DNA of 64,000 bases from Burkholderia ubonensis (lineage in GTDB: Bacteria; Pseudomonadota; Gammaproteobacteria; Burkholderiales; Burkholderiaceae). The translations under genes were made by a program, and so were the position numbers. Every line of letters starts with the position of its first letter. Position 1 is the first letter of the stretch. Of this stretch, positions 16,501 to 24,713 are shown piece by piece. Where the stretch lies: NCBI RefSeq assembly GCF_902833085.1, contig NZ_CADFEB010000009.1:248001-312000 (forward strand). Reading direction: 5' to 3'. The notes under the pieces are model-generated. The model ran no database searches, was not told where the DNA came from, and was given only the letters and a program-made list of their open reading frames with translations.

Positions 16501-17329
16501 GCTGTCGGCGAACAACCACATCTTCATCGACCAGCTGACGTTCGGCGACCACGTCGAGAACGACACGGCGACCAAGCTGCCGGTGAAGCTCGCGATCTCG
16601 CTGTTGAAGAATTCGCGCGGCGAGATCGACGTGAGCCTGCCGGTGTCGGGCTCGCTGTCGAATCCGGAGTTCAGCGTCGGCGGGCTGATCTGGCGCGCGG
16701 TGCTGAACCTGATCGCGAAGGCGGTCACGTCGCCGTTCTCGCTGCTCGCGCACGCGTTCGGCGGCGGCGGCGAGGAGCTCGGCTACGTCGAGTTCGCGCC
16801 GGGCTCGGACGAGCTCGCCGACGCGCAGCAGAAGAAGCTCGACACGGTCGTGAAGATGCTGAACGAGAAGGCGTCGATTCGCCTCGACCTGATCGGCCGC
16901 GTCGATCCGGACAAGGACATGCCGGGGCTGCGCGAAACCTACGTCGACCGGCTCGTGCGCCAGCAGAAGCTGAAGGACGTCGTCGGGCAGGGCGAGAGCA
17001 TCGATCCGCGCTCGGTGAAGGTCGAGCCTGCCGAGTACCACACGTATCTGACGCGTGCGTACAAGGCCGCCGACTTCAAGAAGCCGCGCAACCTGGTCGG
17101 CCTGCAGAAGACGCTGCCGGACGACGACATGAGAAAGGCGCTGGCCGAGCACGCGCCGGTCGACGAGGGCAGCCTGCGCACGCTCGCGCAGGCGCGCGCG
17201 CAGTCGGTGCGTCAGTACCTCGAAGGGAAGATCGATTCGAGCCGGATGTTCATCGTCGCGCCGAAGCTCGATGCGAAGGGCATCGACGACAAGGGCGCGA
17301 CGACGCGCGTCGACTTCGGTTTGAAGTGA
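13547..17329 (+). CDS. Large DUF748/AsmA-like envelope protein
   Basis: A 1260-aa protein anchored by one N-terminal transmembrane helix (about residues 28-50, RIGLGVLIFVVLFGLLGFF). A very long periplasmic part repeats the AsmA/DUF748 pattern, with IRRIALNPYTLNLEADGIHL near the start and LPVKLAISLLKNSRGEIDVS in the C-terminal third. These beta-rich proteins are related to TamB-like bridges and are linked to envelope maintenance and lipid transport. Two Ala-rich linkers lie around residues 360-400 and 830-860. The end holds an OmpA-like-looking segment (YVEFAPGSDELADAQQKKLD). The start is at MASLNKD; the 7 codons upstream are non-conserved. Confidence 0.88.
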   Translation: MASLNKDTVSSTLHALRDVARARRTRRIGLGVLIFVVLFGLLGFFAAPPLIRHIAEQQLSRQLDRPATIRRIALNPYTLNLEADGIHLGERGGQGDFIDIGKLVVRPSWTSLFRGAPIVNEVRVDAPRFHVVRYDAQRFNFTDLIEKFSTPSKPESKPTHFSVSNIQINDGRIDFDDRLLNEKHVVDNWTLGIPYIATLPSKTDIFVQPKLRLRFDGSPIAIEGRTKPFAQSRESEIELKFDRLDVPQLISYVPAKLPVAVTSGLLSSNLKLNFVMSGATPALRVSGTVDLNDAKVTSAASEPLFAARGVHVAAAGLEPLRNALHFDEIRVDQPVVDLARDRQGVLNVEKLAAHPAAAPDAKAPSAAPAASGVAVPAAASAATAASAASGAAAPTETKTPPLDLTIRHFAIDGGTINLDDRVPATPTTLSLTKLAATLDGFTLQGNTPAKYTLSTSLARGGDVKAEGAFSVAAKRADTKLTVDALALPVLQPYLGEATRARVLDGTLGATLNAKADWGKTPLDAQVADSEVSLKSLKIATPAAKTPAIVLPDASAKIAKVDLATRTAQIASVDASGLALDVTRLKDGTIDLAALASPEQKALPARTVARKAEAAAPSWHYRIDALNVKDSAANYTDLSTPRPVKLAIKPLALSVQKISDDLTKPLPVELTATLNRKGSLNVSGDVTAQPLKLGLKINGNRLDAAAFEPYFGSALNATVASALLNANGNLAFAQANGATRASYRGDAALVDVRMLDKATSDPFAGWRSLALSNLKATYDEKGTDVDAARVTFSNFYGRVLLDAQGRLNLKDIVAKESGPAQSLTRDTSKGEPAPAAASAAVAQQASAPAAASAPAVVKAAPPPQNPVRVHFGEFVLQNGRVNYTDNFIKPNYTANLVAIKGTIGAFGTDSTTSAPVDVAANLAGNGPITIKGTVNPLIAKPALDLTATAHDIELTTLTPYSAKYAGYPITKGKLNVDLHYQLANDQLSANNHIFIDQLTFGDHVENDTATKLPVKLAISLLKNSRGEIDVSLPVSGSLSNPEFSVGGLIWRAVLNLIAKAVTSPFSLLAHAFGGGGEELGYVEFAPGSDELADAQQKKLDTVVKMLNEKASIRLDLIGRVDPDKDMPGLRETYVDRLVRQQKLKDVVGQGESIDPRSVKVEPAEYHTYLTRAYKAADFKKPRNLVGLQKTLPDDDMRKALAEHAPVDEGSLRTLAQARAQSVRQYLEGKIDSSRMFIVAPKLDAKGIDDKGATTRVDFGLK

Positions 17330-17341
17330 GCCTTGCCGTTC

Positions 17342-17381
17342 TTCCGCTGCCGCGTCCGTCGGTTCGGGCGCGGCAGCGGAA
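17342..17381. terminator. Hairpin between convergent genes
   Basis: Perfect 13-bp arms (17342-17354 and 17369-17381) enclose a 14-nt loop, filling the 55-bp gap between the DUF748 gene and the small minus-strand gene. It lacks a long T-run. Its position suggests bidirectional termination. Confidence 0.55.
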
Positions 17382-17384
17382 CGT

Positions 17385-17603
17385 TCAGCGCGTGACTTCG
17401 GGTTCGCGCTTGTCCAGTTCCTTCCTCGCCGCCAGCGGCAGGCGCGGATCGTCCCATTGCGTCAGCCACTGCACTTCCTTCGCCGTGAACACCTGTCCGT
17501 AGTTGCGCAGCGCGTACTGCAACGCGTCGACGACGTGATGACGAATGATTTCAGGGGTGCGTGCATCGTCCAGCACGAACCGGAGGGCTTCCAGGGTCGA
17601 CAT
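17385..17603 (-). CDS. Small soluble protein of 72 aa, function unknown
   Basis: A 72-aa acidic/basic helical protein beginning MSTLEALRFVLDDARTPEII and containing HHVVDALQYALRNYGQVFTA and WLTQWDDPRLPL. The start at 17603 is chosen because a CGGAG-type ribosome binding site lies just before it and the AGGGAAAACCCT palindrome (17620-17631) lies 16 bp upstream; the longer frame would run through that site. I do not recognise the family. It shares its upstream motif with the 51-aa gene at 6137. Confidence 0.7.
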   Translation of the reverse strand: MSTLEALRFVLDDARTPEIIRHHVVDALQYALRNYGQVFTAKEVQWLTQWDDPRLPLAARKELDKREPEVTR

Positions 17604-17619
17604 TCTCGTGCTCCGGGTC

Positions 17620-17631
17620 AGGGAAAACCCT
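17620..17631. promoter_or_regulatory. Third AGGGAAAACCCT palindrome
   Basis: The same 12-bp sequence as the pair at 6071-6112, here as a single copy 16 bp before the start of the 72-aa gene. The position, overlapping the probable promoter, suggests a shared regulator. Confidence 0.55.
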
Positions 17632-17707
17632 TTATCGCATGACAATAGTCGGGCGCCAAGGTGGAAAAAAAGTGCTGATGGCTGTTCGTGATGAGCGTCA
17701 GGCGGCG

Positions 17708-18601
17708 CTAACGCGCCAAGTCTCGGGCTTCGTCAAGAATCCATTTCGCAAACGCCTGTAGCGGCCCCTCACTTAATTCGATCGGCTCGGGAAGAACGAG
17801 GCAGAAGTTCTTGGCAATTGCTTTGCCGTCCGGCCAAGGCGCGACCAAGCGGCCTTGTTCGAGCTCGGTCTCGACGTAAAGACGCGGCACCAATGCGACA
17901 CCCAGGCCGGCTAGCGCCGCCTCGATCAGCATGGAATGGAGATCGTAACGTGCGCCAACCGCGGAATTGGTCAGCACGATGCCGGACTCTTGTGCATAAA
18001 TCTGCCACGCGTCCGGATTTTGCCGCCGGTGAAGGCGTGGCAGCGCATCCAGCGATGTGTTCGCACCGGCGTCTGCGAGGAGCGCCGGACTACAGACGGG
18101 CACCAGCACCTCTTCCAGCAGGGGATGCAGGTGCATGCCCGCCCATGCCGGATGCTCAAAATGAATGGCCGCGTCGAAACCGCTGCCGGCAAGAAGGAAG
18201 GGCTCCATACGTTCGGCGATATGCACGGTAATGTTCGGATGCCGGGTTTGAAAATGTTTCAGTCGCGGAATGAGCCAACGGGTGGCGAAGGTCGGAATTG
18301 CCGCGATATCAATGCTCGCGCCCTCGATGGGCTGCCCCATCAGATACAGGCTGTCCCGTTCCAGCCGATCCAGGATCTCGCGAACCTGCACCGCGTATCG
18401 CGTGCCGTTGGGTGCAAGCCGTACCCGATTTCCAACGCGCTCGAACAGGGTCACGCCCAGGAACGCCTCCAGCCGGCCGATCTGACGGCTGACGGCGCCC
18501 TCGGTCCGGGCCAACTCCTCGGCGGCGCGGGCGAAGCTTCCGTGTCGAGCCGCAGCCTCGAAAGCCAGGAGCGCGGAATTGCTTGGAATCTTGCGTCGCA
18601 T
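17708..18601 (-). CDS. LysR-family regulator (GcvA-like) of the divergent cassette
   Basis: A 297-aa protein. The N-terminal winged helix includes SALLAFEAAARHGSFARAAE and GAVSRQIGRLEAFLGVTLFE; the rest is a periplasmic-binding-like effector domain (AIPTFATRWLIPRLKHFQ). The start at MRRKIPSNS is the usual LysR position. It is divergent from the 18747-20490 operon with 145 bp between, so it most likely controls it. The intergenic region contains ATT-N10-AAT at 18701-18716 with an internal T-N11-A. Base composition is AT-richer than the flanks, as for the operon. Confidence 0.92.
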   Translation of the reverse strand: MRRKIPSNSALLAFEAAARHGSFARAAEELARTEGAVSRQIGRLEAFLGVTLFERVGNRVRLAPNGTRYAVQVREILDRLERDSLYLMGQPIEGASIDIAAIPTFATRWLIPRLKHFQTRHPNITVHIAERMEPFLLAGSGFDAAIHFEHPAWAGMHLHPLLEEVLVPVCSPALLADAGANTSLDALPRLHRRQNPDAWQIYAQESGIVLTNSAVGARYDLHSMLIEAALAGLGVALVPRLYVETELEQGRLVAPWPDGKAIAKNFCLVLPEPIELSEGPLQAFAKWILDEARDLAR

Positions 18602-18700
18602 TGGAGTCTCTCCGATCGGAATGCGTTCGTCGCCAGCTTGAGTAAATGTCACGGAAGGCTGATTTTAATTCGATATCTAACTGAGATGCAGCCGGCTAGC

Positions 18701-18716
18701 ATTACATAACTGCAAT
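18701..18716. promoter_or_regulatory. Candidate LysR box between divergent regulator and operon
   Basis: The site ATT-N10-AAT contains the T-N11-A core (T18703, A18715) typical of LysR-type binding sites. It lies 30 bp before the operon start at 18747. The pattern is short and degenerate, so this is tentative. Confidence 0.35.
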
Positions 18717-18746
18717 GAATGCGCGTCCGTCGCGAAGGATAATCCG

Positions 18747-19292
18747 ATGATCTACACCGTGGAATGCAGCTTTGCCGACCCCGACAGCGAAGCCGAATGG
18801 AACGACTTCTACAGCCACGAAAAGCTGCCCGCCCTCATATCGGTTGCCGGCTTTCATACGTCGCAGCGCTTCAAGTCGTTGAGCGATGATTGCCCGGTCT
18901 ATTTGGCCGTCCACACGATTGACGGTCTCGATGTCCTGACGGGAGACGAATATCGCCGGAAAGGCGGCGGCAATTTCGCTCGGTGGCAGCAACACATCAC
19001 CGACTGGCATCGAAATCTCTACAGCGATATCGGCCTTGCGCCGGCGGTCAATGCCGACGAACTCCTCGCGCTTTGTGCAAGCGGCCCCGAACCCCTGATC
19101 CGGATGGGCCTCACACCGTTGGCCATGCATGCGGTTGCGCTGGAGAAATTTCCGGAACGCCGTTGGCTCGCGACGCTGCCTCGGCAACATGCTCGGCTTG
19201 TCGAAAGCATGTCCGAAGGCGTTCACCTCTACTCGCCGATGGCGGAGCAACTGACAAGCTTTCGCCCCGCTTCGACCGAACAGCAAAAATAG
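18747..19292 (+). CDS. DUF4286-like protein (dimeric alpha/beta-barrel type), first gene of the cassette
   Basis: A 181-aa soluble protein that starts MIYTVECSFADPDSEAEWND and continues LPALISVAGFHTSQRFKSL. This pattern fits the EthD/DUF4286 group of small dimeric barrels, where substrate-level functions in catabolism are common but not fixed. A second similar half starts about residue 105 (PLIRMGLTPLAMHAVALEKF). The ribosome binding site GAAGGA precedes the ATG. It is 7 bp from the tautomerase gene, so they are co-transcribed. The exact function is unknown. Confidence 0.65.
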   Translation: MIYTVECSFADPDSEAEWNDFYSHEKLPALISVAGFHTSQRFKSLSDDCPVYLAVHTIDGLDVLTGDEYRRKGGGNFARWQQHITDWHRNLYSDIGLAPAVNADELLALCASGPEPLIRMGLTPLAMHAVALEKFPERRWLATLPRQHARLVESMSEGVHLYSPMAEQLTSFRPASTEQQK

Positions 19293-19299
19293 GTCCGCG

Positions 19300-19626
19300 A
19301 TGCCCAATGTCACGATCTATATTCCTGCGGGGCAAATGCCGTCTGATGAGCGGCTTGCGGAGCTTTCCCGCGACTGCGTCAAACTCTGTACGAGCGTCCT
19401 TGAAGCGGCACTCAAGAACGTTCACGTCAACTTTGTCGACGTTCGGCATGGGCACGGACATCCCGTCTTCGCGGAAGTCCAATATCGCGTCGAGACGTTG
19501 CGCACGCCCGCGCTAATGAACCGGTTCATGGAAGCCTTGGAGAACGCCATCGCTCGCTGCACGGGCCTCACGGCGCGCATCCGTTGCTTCGGTTACGCCG
19601 CGTCGAACATTCACGCCCGAAACTAG
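19300..19626 (+). CDS. 4-oxalocrotonate tautomerase-like enzyme with Pro-1
   Basis: A 108-aa protein beginning MPNVTIYIPAGQMPSDERLA. Removal of Met leaves Pro-1, the catalytic base of the tautomerase superfamily. The length is nearly double a minimal 4-OT subunit (~62 aa), closer to the MIF/CHMI-like or cis-CaaD-like subgroups. It would catalyse keto-enol tautomerisation or hydrolytic dehalogenation/hydration of a small acid. It sits between the DUF4286-like gene (7 bp) and the MBL hydrolase gene (18 bp), which points to a small catabolic or detoxification pathway. Confidence 0.75.
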   Translation: MPNVTIYIPAGQMPSDERLAELSRDCVKLCTSVLEAALKNVHVNFVDVRHGHGHPVFAEVQYRVETLRTPALMNRFMEALENAIARCTGLTARIRCFGYAASNIHARN

Positions 19627-19644
19627 CCGGTCTGGAGAAGCGTC

Positions 19645-20490
19645 GTGTCCACCGTTACCTTTCCAAGCCAGCAAGCTGGCGACTTCACGATTACCGCCAT
19701 CAGCGATGGCTACCTCACCGCCAGCCTCGACTTCCTGTCGAATATCGACATGTCCGAGGCCGCCGGAATGCAGCGTGATGCAGGGCAAGAGCAGCCCACC
19801 GCCGTGCATATCAACTGCTACGTGGTGCGCGGAGCGGGCCGCACGATTCTCATCGACGGTGGGGCTGGAGGGATCAAGCAATGGGGCGGCCGCCTGAAGA
19901 CCAATCTATCGCTGGCCGGCATCGAACCATCCACGATCGACACGATCCTGCTCACACACGCTCATCCCGACCATGTCGGCGGGCTGGTGAATGCAGACGG
20001 GCAAATTGCCTTTCAGAACGCGGAGCTTGTGGCTCATCAGCGCGAGGTCGAATTTTGGCAGGATGACGGAAATCTGAGTCGTGCCAGCGAGCGGGCCCGC
20101 GGCAACTTCCTGATAGCGCGCCAGGTGTTCGGCGGCTACGGCGACAAGCTTCGCACTTTCGACGACGGGGAAGTGCTTCCCGGTATCAGAGCGATGTCGC
20201 TGCCGGGACACACGGATGGACACACCGGATATATCGTCGAATCCCGTGATCGGAGCCTGCTTGTCTGGGGCGATATCGTTCATTTTCCTCACGTCCAGAT
20301 CAAGCGGCCGGACGTATCGATTGCATTCGATCAAGACCCGTCCCTGGCAGCCGCCACACGCTCACGGCTTCTGGACCTGGTCAGTTCGGAGGGGCTGTTG
20401 ATCGCCGGCATGCATCTGGGGGAACCCGGTTTCGCGCGAATCAGGCGAACGCGGGGGGAATACGGTCTGCGTTACGAGACCGACGCATGA
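19645..20490 (+). CDS. MBL-fold metallo-hydrolase, last gene of the cassette
   Basis: A 281-aa protein with the metallo-beta-lactamase fold. The metal-binding motif is LLTHAHPDHVGG (around 108-119), a further His sits in MSLPGHTDGHTGYIVESRD, and an Asp in LLVWGDIVHFPH. The layout resembles AHL-lactonase/quinolone-hydrolase-like enzymes, so lactone or ester hydrolysis is plausible but not proven. The start is a GTG at 19645, preceded by TCTGGAGAAG. No signal peptide is clear. It is the final gene of the LysR-controlled operon. Confidence 0.85.
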   Translation: MSTVTFPSQQAGDFTITAISDGYLTASLDFLSNIDMSEAAGMQRDAGQEQPTAVHINCYVVRGAGRTILIDGGAGGIKQWGGRLKTNLSLAGIEPSTIDTILLTHAHPDHVGGLVNADGQIAFQNAELVAHQREVEFWQDDGNLSRASERARGNFLIARQVFGGYGDKLRTFDDGEVLPGIRAMSLPGHTDGHTGYIVESRDRSLLVWGDIVHFPHVQIKRPDVSIAFDQDPSLAAATRSRLLDLVSSEGLLIAGMHLGEPGFARIRRTRGEYGLRYETDA

Positions 20491-20672
20491 GGCCGCGCGC
20501 AGACGCAACGGGTCGCACCCATCACATCACGACCCCCTGATGTCACTTGCGATTGGTTACGTTTGACAGAAAACAGAAAGCCTTGCTTCACGGAGCCGCC
20601 GCACGGCTCGGCGATATTGACGCGCCTGTTTCGCAGGCCATGCAGTTCAACGTCTATCGATGAGGTGGGGTG

Positions 20673-22334
20673 ATGAATTCGTTCTTCGGTAAGCAGCGGA
20701 AGGTGGCGGTGATGGTGGCGGGCGCGCTGGCGCTCGCGAGCGCGGGCGTCCACGCGCAGGGCGACAACGAACGGCATGAGCACGGCCGCCGCGTGGCGAA
20801 GCACGTGCTGCTGCTCAGCATCGACGGCCTGCACGAGCAGGATCTCGCGCGCTGCATCGGCGCGAACACGTGCCCGAACGTGGCGGCGCTCGCGCAAAGC
20901 GGCGTGACGTACACGAATGCGCACACGCCGGGCCTGTCGGATTCGTTCCCGGGCCTCGCGGCGCTCGTGACGGGCGGCTCGCCGAAGACGGCCGGCCTGT
21001 TCTACGACGTGTCGTACGACCGCAACCTGTACGCGCCGACCGACACGACCTGTTCGGGCAAGCAGGGCTGGAACGTCGTGTTCGACGAAACGACGGGCAT
21101 CGACGCGATGAACGGCGGCCCGCTCGTGCACCTCGACGGCGGCGGCGCGTTCAACCCGCAGGCGATCCCGAACGCGCTCGTCGGCGGCAAGTGCGTGCCG
21201 GTCTATCCGCACAACTACGTGAAGACGAACACCGTGTTCGAGGCCGTGAAGTCCGCGATCCCGAACGCGCGCACCGCATGGGCCGACAAGCATGCATGGG
21301 GCTACGACTGGCTGAATGGCCCGTCGGGCAAGGGCGTCGACGATCTCGCGCGCACCGAGATCAACTCGATCGACCCGGTGACGAAGACGGACTATACCGA
21401 CGTCTATTCGCATACCGCGCAGTTCGACAACCTGCACGTGCAGGCGCTGATCAACCAGATCGACGGCCTGGACTCGACCGGCAAGTCGGCCGCGCCGGTG
21501 CCGACGCTGTTCGGCACGAACTTCCAGACGCTGAGCGTCGCGCAGAAGGCGGCGGTGACGAAGGGCGGCGGCTACCTGGATGCGAACTTCACGCCGAACG
21601 GGCAAGTCGCGAACGCGATCACGTATGTCGACAACTCGATCGGCCGGATCGTCGCCGAGCTGAAGCAGCGCAGCCTGTACGACACGACGGCCGTGATCGT
21701 GACGGCGAAGCATGGCCAGTCGCCGACCGATCACACGAAGCTCGTGAAGAACGGCGACACGCTGACGAAGCTGCTCGAAGCGAACAACTATCTCGACCCG
21801 AACGGCAACTTCGGCCAGAACAATACGACGACGGGCAACCTGAACGACGGCACGGGCCTCGTCGGCACGGGCTTCGTGCAGACCGACGACGTCGGCCTGA
21901 TCTGGCTGCGCGACCGCAGCCAGCGCACCGCCGTCGTCCAGACGCTGAAGGCGAACCTCGGCTGCAACGCGCCGGGAATCTGCGCGGACGGCCCGCAGGC
22001 GTACATCCTGTACGGCGCCGCGCTCGCCGAGCAGTTCGGCGATCCGGCCAACGGCCGCACGCCGGACATCGTCGTGCAGCCGAACCCGGGCGTGATCTAT
22101 ACGTCGAGCACGAAGAAGGACGAGGAGCACGGCGGCAATGCGCCGGACGACAACCACCTCGGCCTGCTCGTGTCGTATCCGGGCCTGCATCGCGCGCGCA
22201 CGGTCAGCGACTACGTCGGCACCAAGCAGGTCGCGCCGACGATCCTCGGGCTGCTCGGCGTCGAGCCGGAGCGGCTGCACGCGGTCGTCGCCGAGCACAC
22301 GCGCGTGCTGCCGGGGCTGGGCATCGAGCACTGA
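20673..22334 (+). CDS. Secreted alkaline-phosphatase-superfamily protein (nucleotide pyrophosphatase/phosphodiesterase type)
   Basis: A 553-aa protein with an N-terminal signal peptide (residues ~1-29, ending AGVHAQ). The metal-binding core starts KHVLLLSIDGLHEQDL, where Asp is a metal ligand, followed by TPGLSDSFPGLAALVTGG with the Ser/Thr nucleophile region. AVIVTAKHGQSPTDHTKL supplies further metal ligands, and EEHGGNAPDDNHLGLLVSYP a C-terminal His. It is probably a periplasmic or secreted phosphodiesterase or phosphatase; the substrate is unknown. The ATG at 20673 follows a strong GAGGTGGGG ribosome binding site, preferred over the adjacent GTG. Confidence 0.85.
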   Translation: MNSFFGKQRKVAVMVAGALALASAGVHAQGDNERHEHGRRVAKHVLLLSIDGLHEQDLARCIGANTCPNVAALAQSGVTYTNAHTPGLSDSFPGLAALVTGGSPKTAGLFYDVSYDRNLYAPTDTTCSGKQGWNVVFDETTGIDAMNGGPLVHLDGGGAFNPQAIPNALVGGKCVPVYPHNYVKTNTVFEAVKSAIPNARTAWADKHAWGYDWLNGPSGKGVDDLARTEINSIDPVTKTDYTDVYSHTAQFDNLHVQALINQIDGLDSTGKSAAPVPTLFGTNFQTLSVAQKAAVTKGGGYLDANFTPNGQVANAITYVDNSIGRIVAELKQRSLYDTTAVIVTAKHGQSPTDHTKLVKNGDTLTKLLEANNYLDPNGNFGQNNTTTGNLNDGTGLVGTGFVQTDDVGLIWLRDRSQRTAVVQTLKANLGCNAPGICADGPQAYILYGAALAEQFGDPANGRTPDIVVQPNPGVIYTSSTKKDEEHGGNAPDDNHLGLLVSYPGLHRARTVSDYVGTKQVAPTILGLLGVEPERLHAVVAEHTRVLPGLGIEH

Positions 22335-22436
22335 CCGGGTGAATTGCCTGCCGCCCGCGCGCGGCAGGCGCACTGCGCGGCGCCGGGCGGTCGACGGCGC
22401 CGCGCTCGTGCTGGCGAACGACGCGCGGCGCCGCGG

Positions 22437-23555
22437 TTACTTCGCGAACAGCACCGGCATCATCTTCACCGCACAGTCGCGCATGCGCTCGCCGCTTGCC
22501 CGGATTTTCGGGTCGTCGTCGCCGGCCAGCACGTCACCGGATTTTTTCATCGCCGAGTAGCTGCCGTGCATCGCCGCGTACAGGTAGATCGGCGAGCTGG
22601 GGCCCGGGCTCGGGCCCTCGAAAAAGCCGGTCGAGGCAAGCAGGCCCAGGTAGTGCGTGTAGAGCGCGCCGACGTGGTTGGCCTGCAGCCACGTCATCAA
22701 TTGCGTTCGCCGGTATGCGCTGACGAGATCGTCCTGCGGCCGCGAGTTGAGCGCGAGGTAGAGCTGCAGCCGCGCGAGCCAGTTGCCCTTGCGCGCGGCC
22801 TCGACGAGCGCCCGCCATTGCTGGCGCGTCGTCGCGCCGGGCGTGCGCAGGCCGTCCAGATAATCGACGACGGCCTGCTGGTCGGGCGCCGGCCCGATCT
22901 GGTCCGGCGACTTGCAGACGAAGCGCGTCACGTCGACGTCGTCGGCGCTCATCGTGTCGAGGTCGTGCTCGATCTTGTGGAAGACGTCCTTGATTTGCCG
23001 GCTGACCTCGTCGGAGGACCACTCGGCCGGCAGCGGGCCAAGCCACGCGAGTTCATCGTCGTTGGCGGCCGCGGCGTTGCGATAGCGAGCCAGCGCCGCA
23101 TCGCGCCGCGTCTTCGCTTCCTCTGCTTCGGCGCGCTCCTCCTCTTCGCGCTGCTGCGAGACCTTGTCCACCGTGTCGACCATCTTGACGCAGCGCCCGA
23201 AGTCGGCGCCCTGGCGTGCCCAGCACGCGTCGTCGACCGTGTAGTTCCAGCGGAGATTGATCGTGTCCAGCGCGTAGCGCGTCTCGCCCGCTTGGCGCGC
23301 GACGACCGCGCGTCCGTTTGCGTCGGTCACGCCGGCGCGCAGCACCTTGCCGTCGTGCGTGATCCAGCTATAGGGCTCGTCGCTCCACGGCAGCTTGCCG
23401 GCGCCGTCGCGGCTCAGGCTCAGATAGTGGCGGGGCGCGGCGTTGTCGGCGGCTTGCGCGGCGCTGGCCATGCCGGCCATGCATGCCGCGGCGAACGCGG
23501 TTGCCGCGATGCGTTTCCAGACTGGACCGCGTGCGCCGGCGCGATGCGTGTTCAT
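22437..23555 (-). CDS. Exported protein, function unknown
   Basis: A 372-aa protein with a signal peptide (residues ~1-35, ending ASAAQAAD). The mature part begins with a DPRHYLSLSRDG-like segment, has a charged coiled-coil stretch (about 130-155, QQREEEERAEAEEAKTRRD), then a helical Sel1-like region (WLARLQLYLALNSRPQDD, NHVGALYTHYLGLLASTGFF). Proteins with this layout in Burkholderia occur near secretion-system effectors, but nothing of that kind is adjacent here. I do not assign a function. It is convergent with the phosphatase-like gene. Confidence 0.6.
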   Translation of the reverse strand: MNTHRAGARGPVWKRIAATAFAAACMAGMASAAQAADNAAPRHYLSLSRDGAGKLPWSDEPYSWITHDGKVLRAGVTDANGRAVVARQAGETRYALDTINLRWNYTVDDACWARQGADFGRCVKMVDTVDKVSQQREEEERAEAEEAKTRRDAALARYRNAAAANDDELAWLGPLPAEWSSDEVSRQIKDVFHKIEHDLDTMSADDVDVTRFVCKSPDQIGPAPDQQAVVDYLDGLRTPGATTRQQWRALVEAARKGNWLARLQLYLALNSRPQDDLVSAYRRTQLMTWLQANHVGALYTHYLGLLASTGFFEGPSPGPSSPIYLYAAMHGSYSAMKKSGDVLAGDDDPKIRASGERMRDCAVKMMPVLFAK

Positions 23556-23654
23556 TGCCCTCTCCGTATTCGTTTTGTTGATTTTTGGAAGACGGCAAGT
23601 ATAGCCGGCGCGTTCAGGCCGGCTTCGTGACGGCGTACGGCCGGCAGCCTCGCT

Positions 23655-24551
23655 TTACCCGTTCGCGCATTCGTCCAGCATCCATTCCCTGAAGCGCCGC
23701 AACGCGTCGCTCGTCTCGAGGCGCTCCGGCGCGTAGCACAGGTAGTGCCCCTGCGCGTCGACGTCGACCGGCGCGTCGAACGGCTCGACGAGCGTGCCGG
23801 CCGCGAGATTGTCGAGGATCAGGAAGCGCGGCACGAGCGCGATTCCGAGCCCCGCCTGCGCCGCCTGGATCAGCACCGAATACTGTTCGAAGCGCGGCCC
23901 CGCGAGCGCGTTCATCTGCGTCGCGCGATGACGCTCCGCCCATGCGGACCACGCGATCTCGGCCTGCTCGTGCACGAGACGCGGCGCGGCCGCGGTGTCG
24001 GCGGGCGTGCGCAGCGCATGCCGGTCCGCGAATTCGCGCGTGCACACCGGCGCGAAGGTCCGCCCGTCCAGGTAATCGCTTCGCACGCCTTCCCATGCGC
24101 CGTCGCCGTAGCGGATCGCCGCGTCGAGCCCGAACGGGAACATGTCGCCGTGCGCGAGATGGCGGCGAAAGCTCAGCGTGACGCTCGGCGCGTTGGCGAG
24201 AAAGCGCGCGAGCCGCGGCACGAGCCACTTGGTCGTAAAGGTCGGCACGCTCGCGATCGTCAGCAGGTCGCTGTCGTCGCGTGCGCTCAGCAGTTCGATC
24301 GATGCGTTGCCGATCTCGCGCAGCGGCCCGACGACACGTGCGTGGTACACCTGCCCGGCGCGCGTCAACGCGAGATTGCGCCCCTCGCGCACGAACAGCT
24401 TCACGCCGAACAGCGCTTCGAGATTCGCGATCTGCCGGCTCACCGCGCTGGGCGTCAGGCCGAGTTCCCGCGCCGCGTACGAGAAATTCAGGTACTTCGC
24501 AGAACTGGCGAACGCGTGCAGTTCCGCCACGTTCGGATACAGGTGCTTCAT
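23655..24551 (-). CDS. LysR-family regulator divergent from the ABC importer
   Basis: A 298-aa protein with N-terminal winged helix YLNFSYAARELGLTPSAVSR and a GcvA-like effector domain (SVPTFTTKWLVPRLARFLAN). It is transcribed away from the ABC importer genes with 162 bp between, so control of that operon is the natural reading. The inducer is unknown; if the importer takes up aminoethylphosphonate, a phosphonate-responsive regulator would fit. Confidence 0.9.
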   Translation of the reverse strand: MKHLYPNVAELHAFASSAKYLNFSYAARELGLTPSAVSRQIANLEALFGVKLFVREGRNLALTRAGQVYHARVVGPLREIGNASIELLSARDDSDLLTIASVPTFTTKWLVPRLARFLANAPSVTLSFRRHLAHGDMFPFGLDAAIRYGDGAWEGVRSDYLDGRTFAPVCTREFADRHALRTPADTAAAPRLVHEQAEIAWSAWAERHRATQMNALAGPRFEQYSVLIQAAQAGLGIALVPRFLILDNLAAGTLVEPFDAPVDVDAQGHYLCYAPERLETSDALRRFREWMLDECANG

Positions 24552-24713
24552 GTCCGACTATTCCTTGCGCGCACAGATCGATGCGGGCTTTGTACGTTTT
24601 TTTCATGACGATGCCATGTCGAAACCGCACACTGCGCCTGTCTCGAACAAGCGTGCAGGCCCCGCCCGGCGGGCGTTGCGCGACGTTTTTCCTCATCGGC
24701 AGCGAGCGTACCC

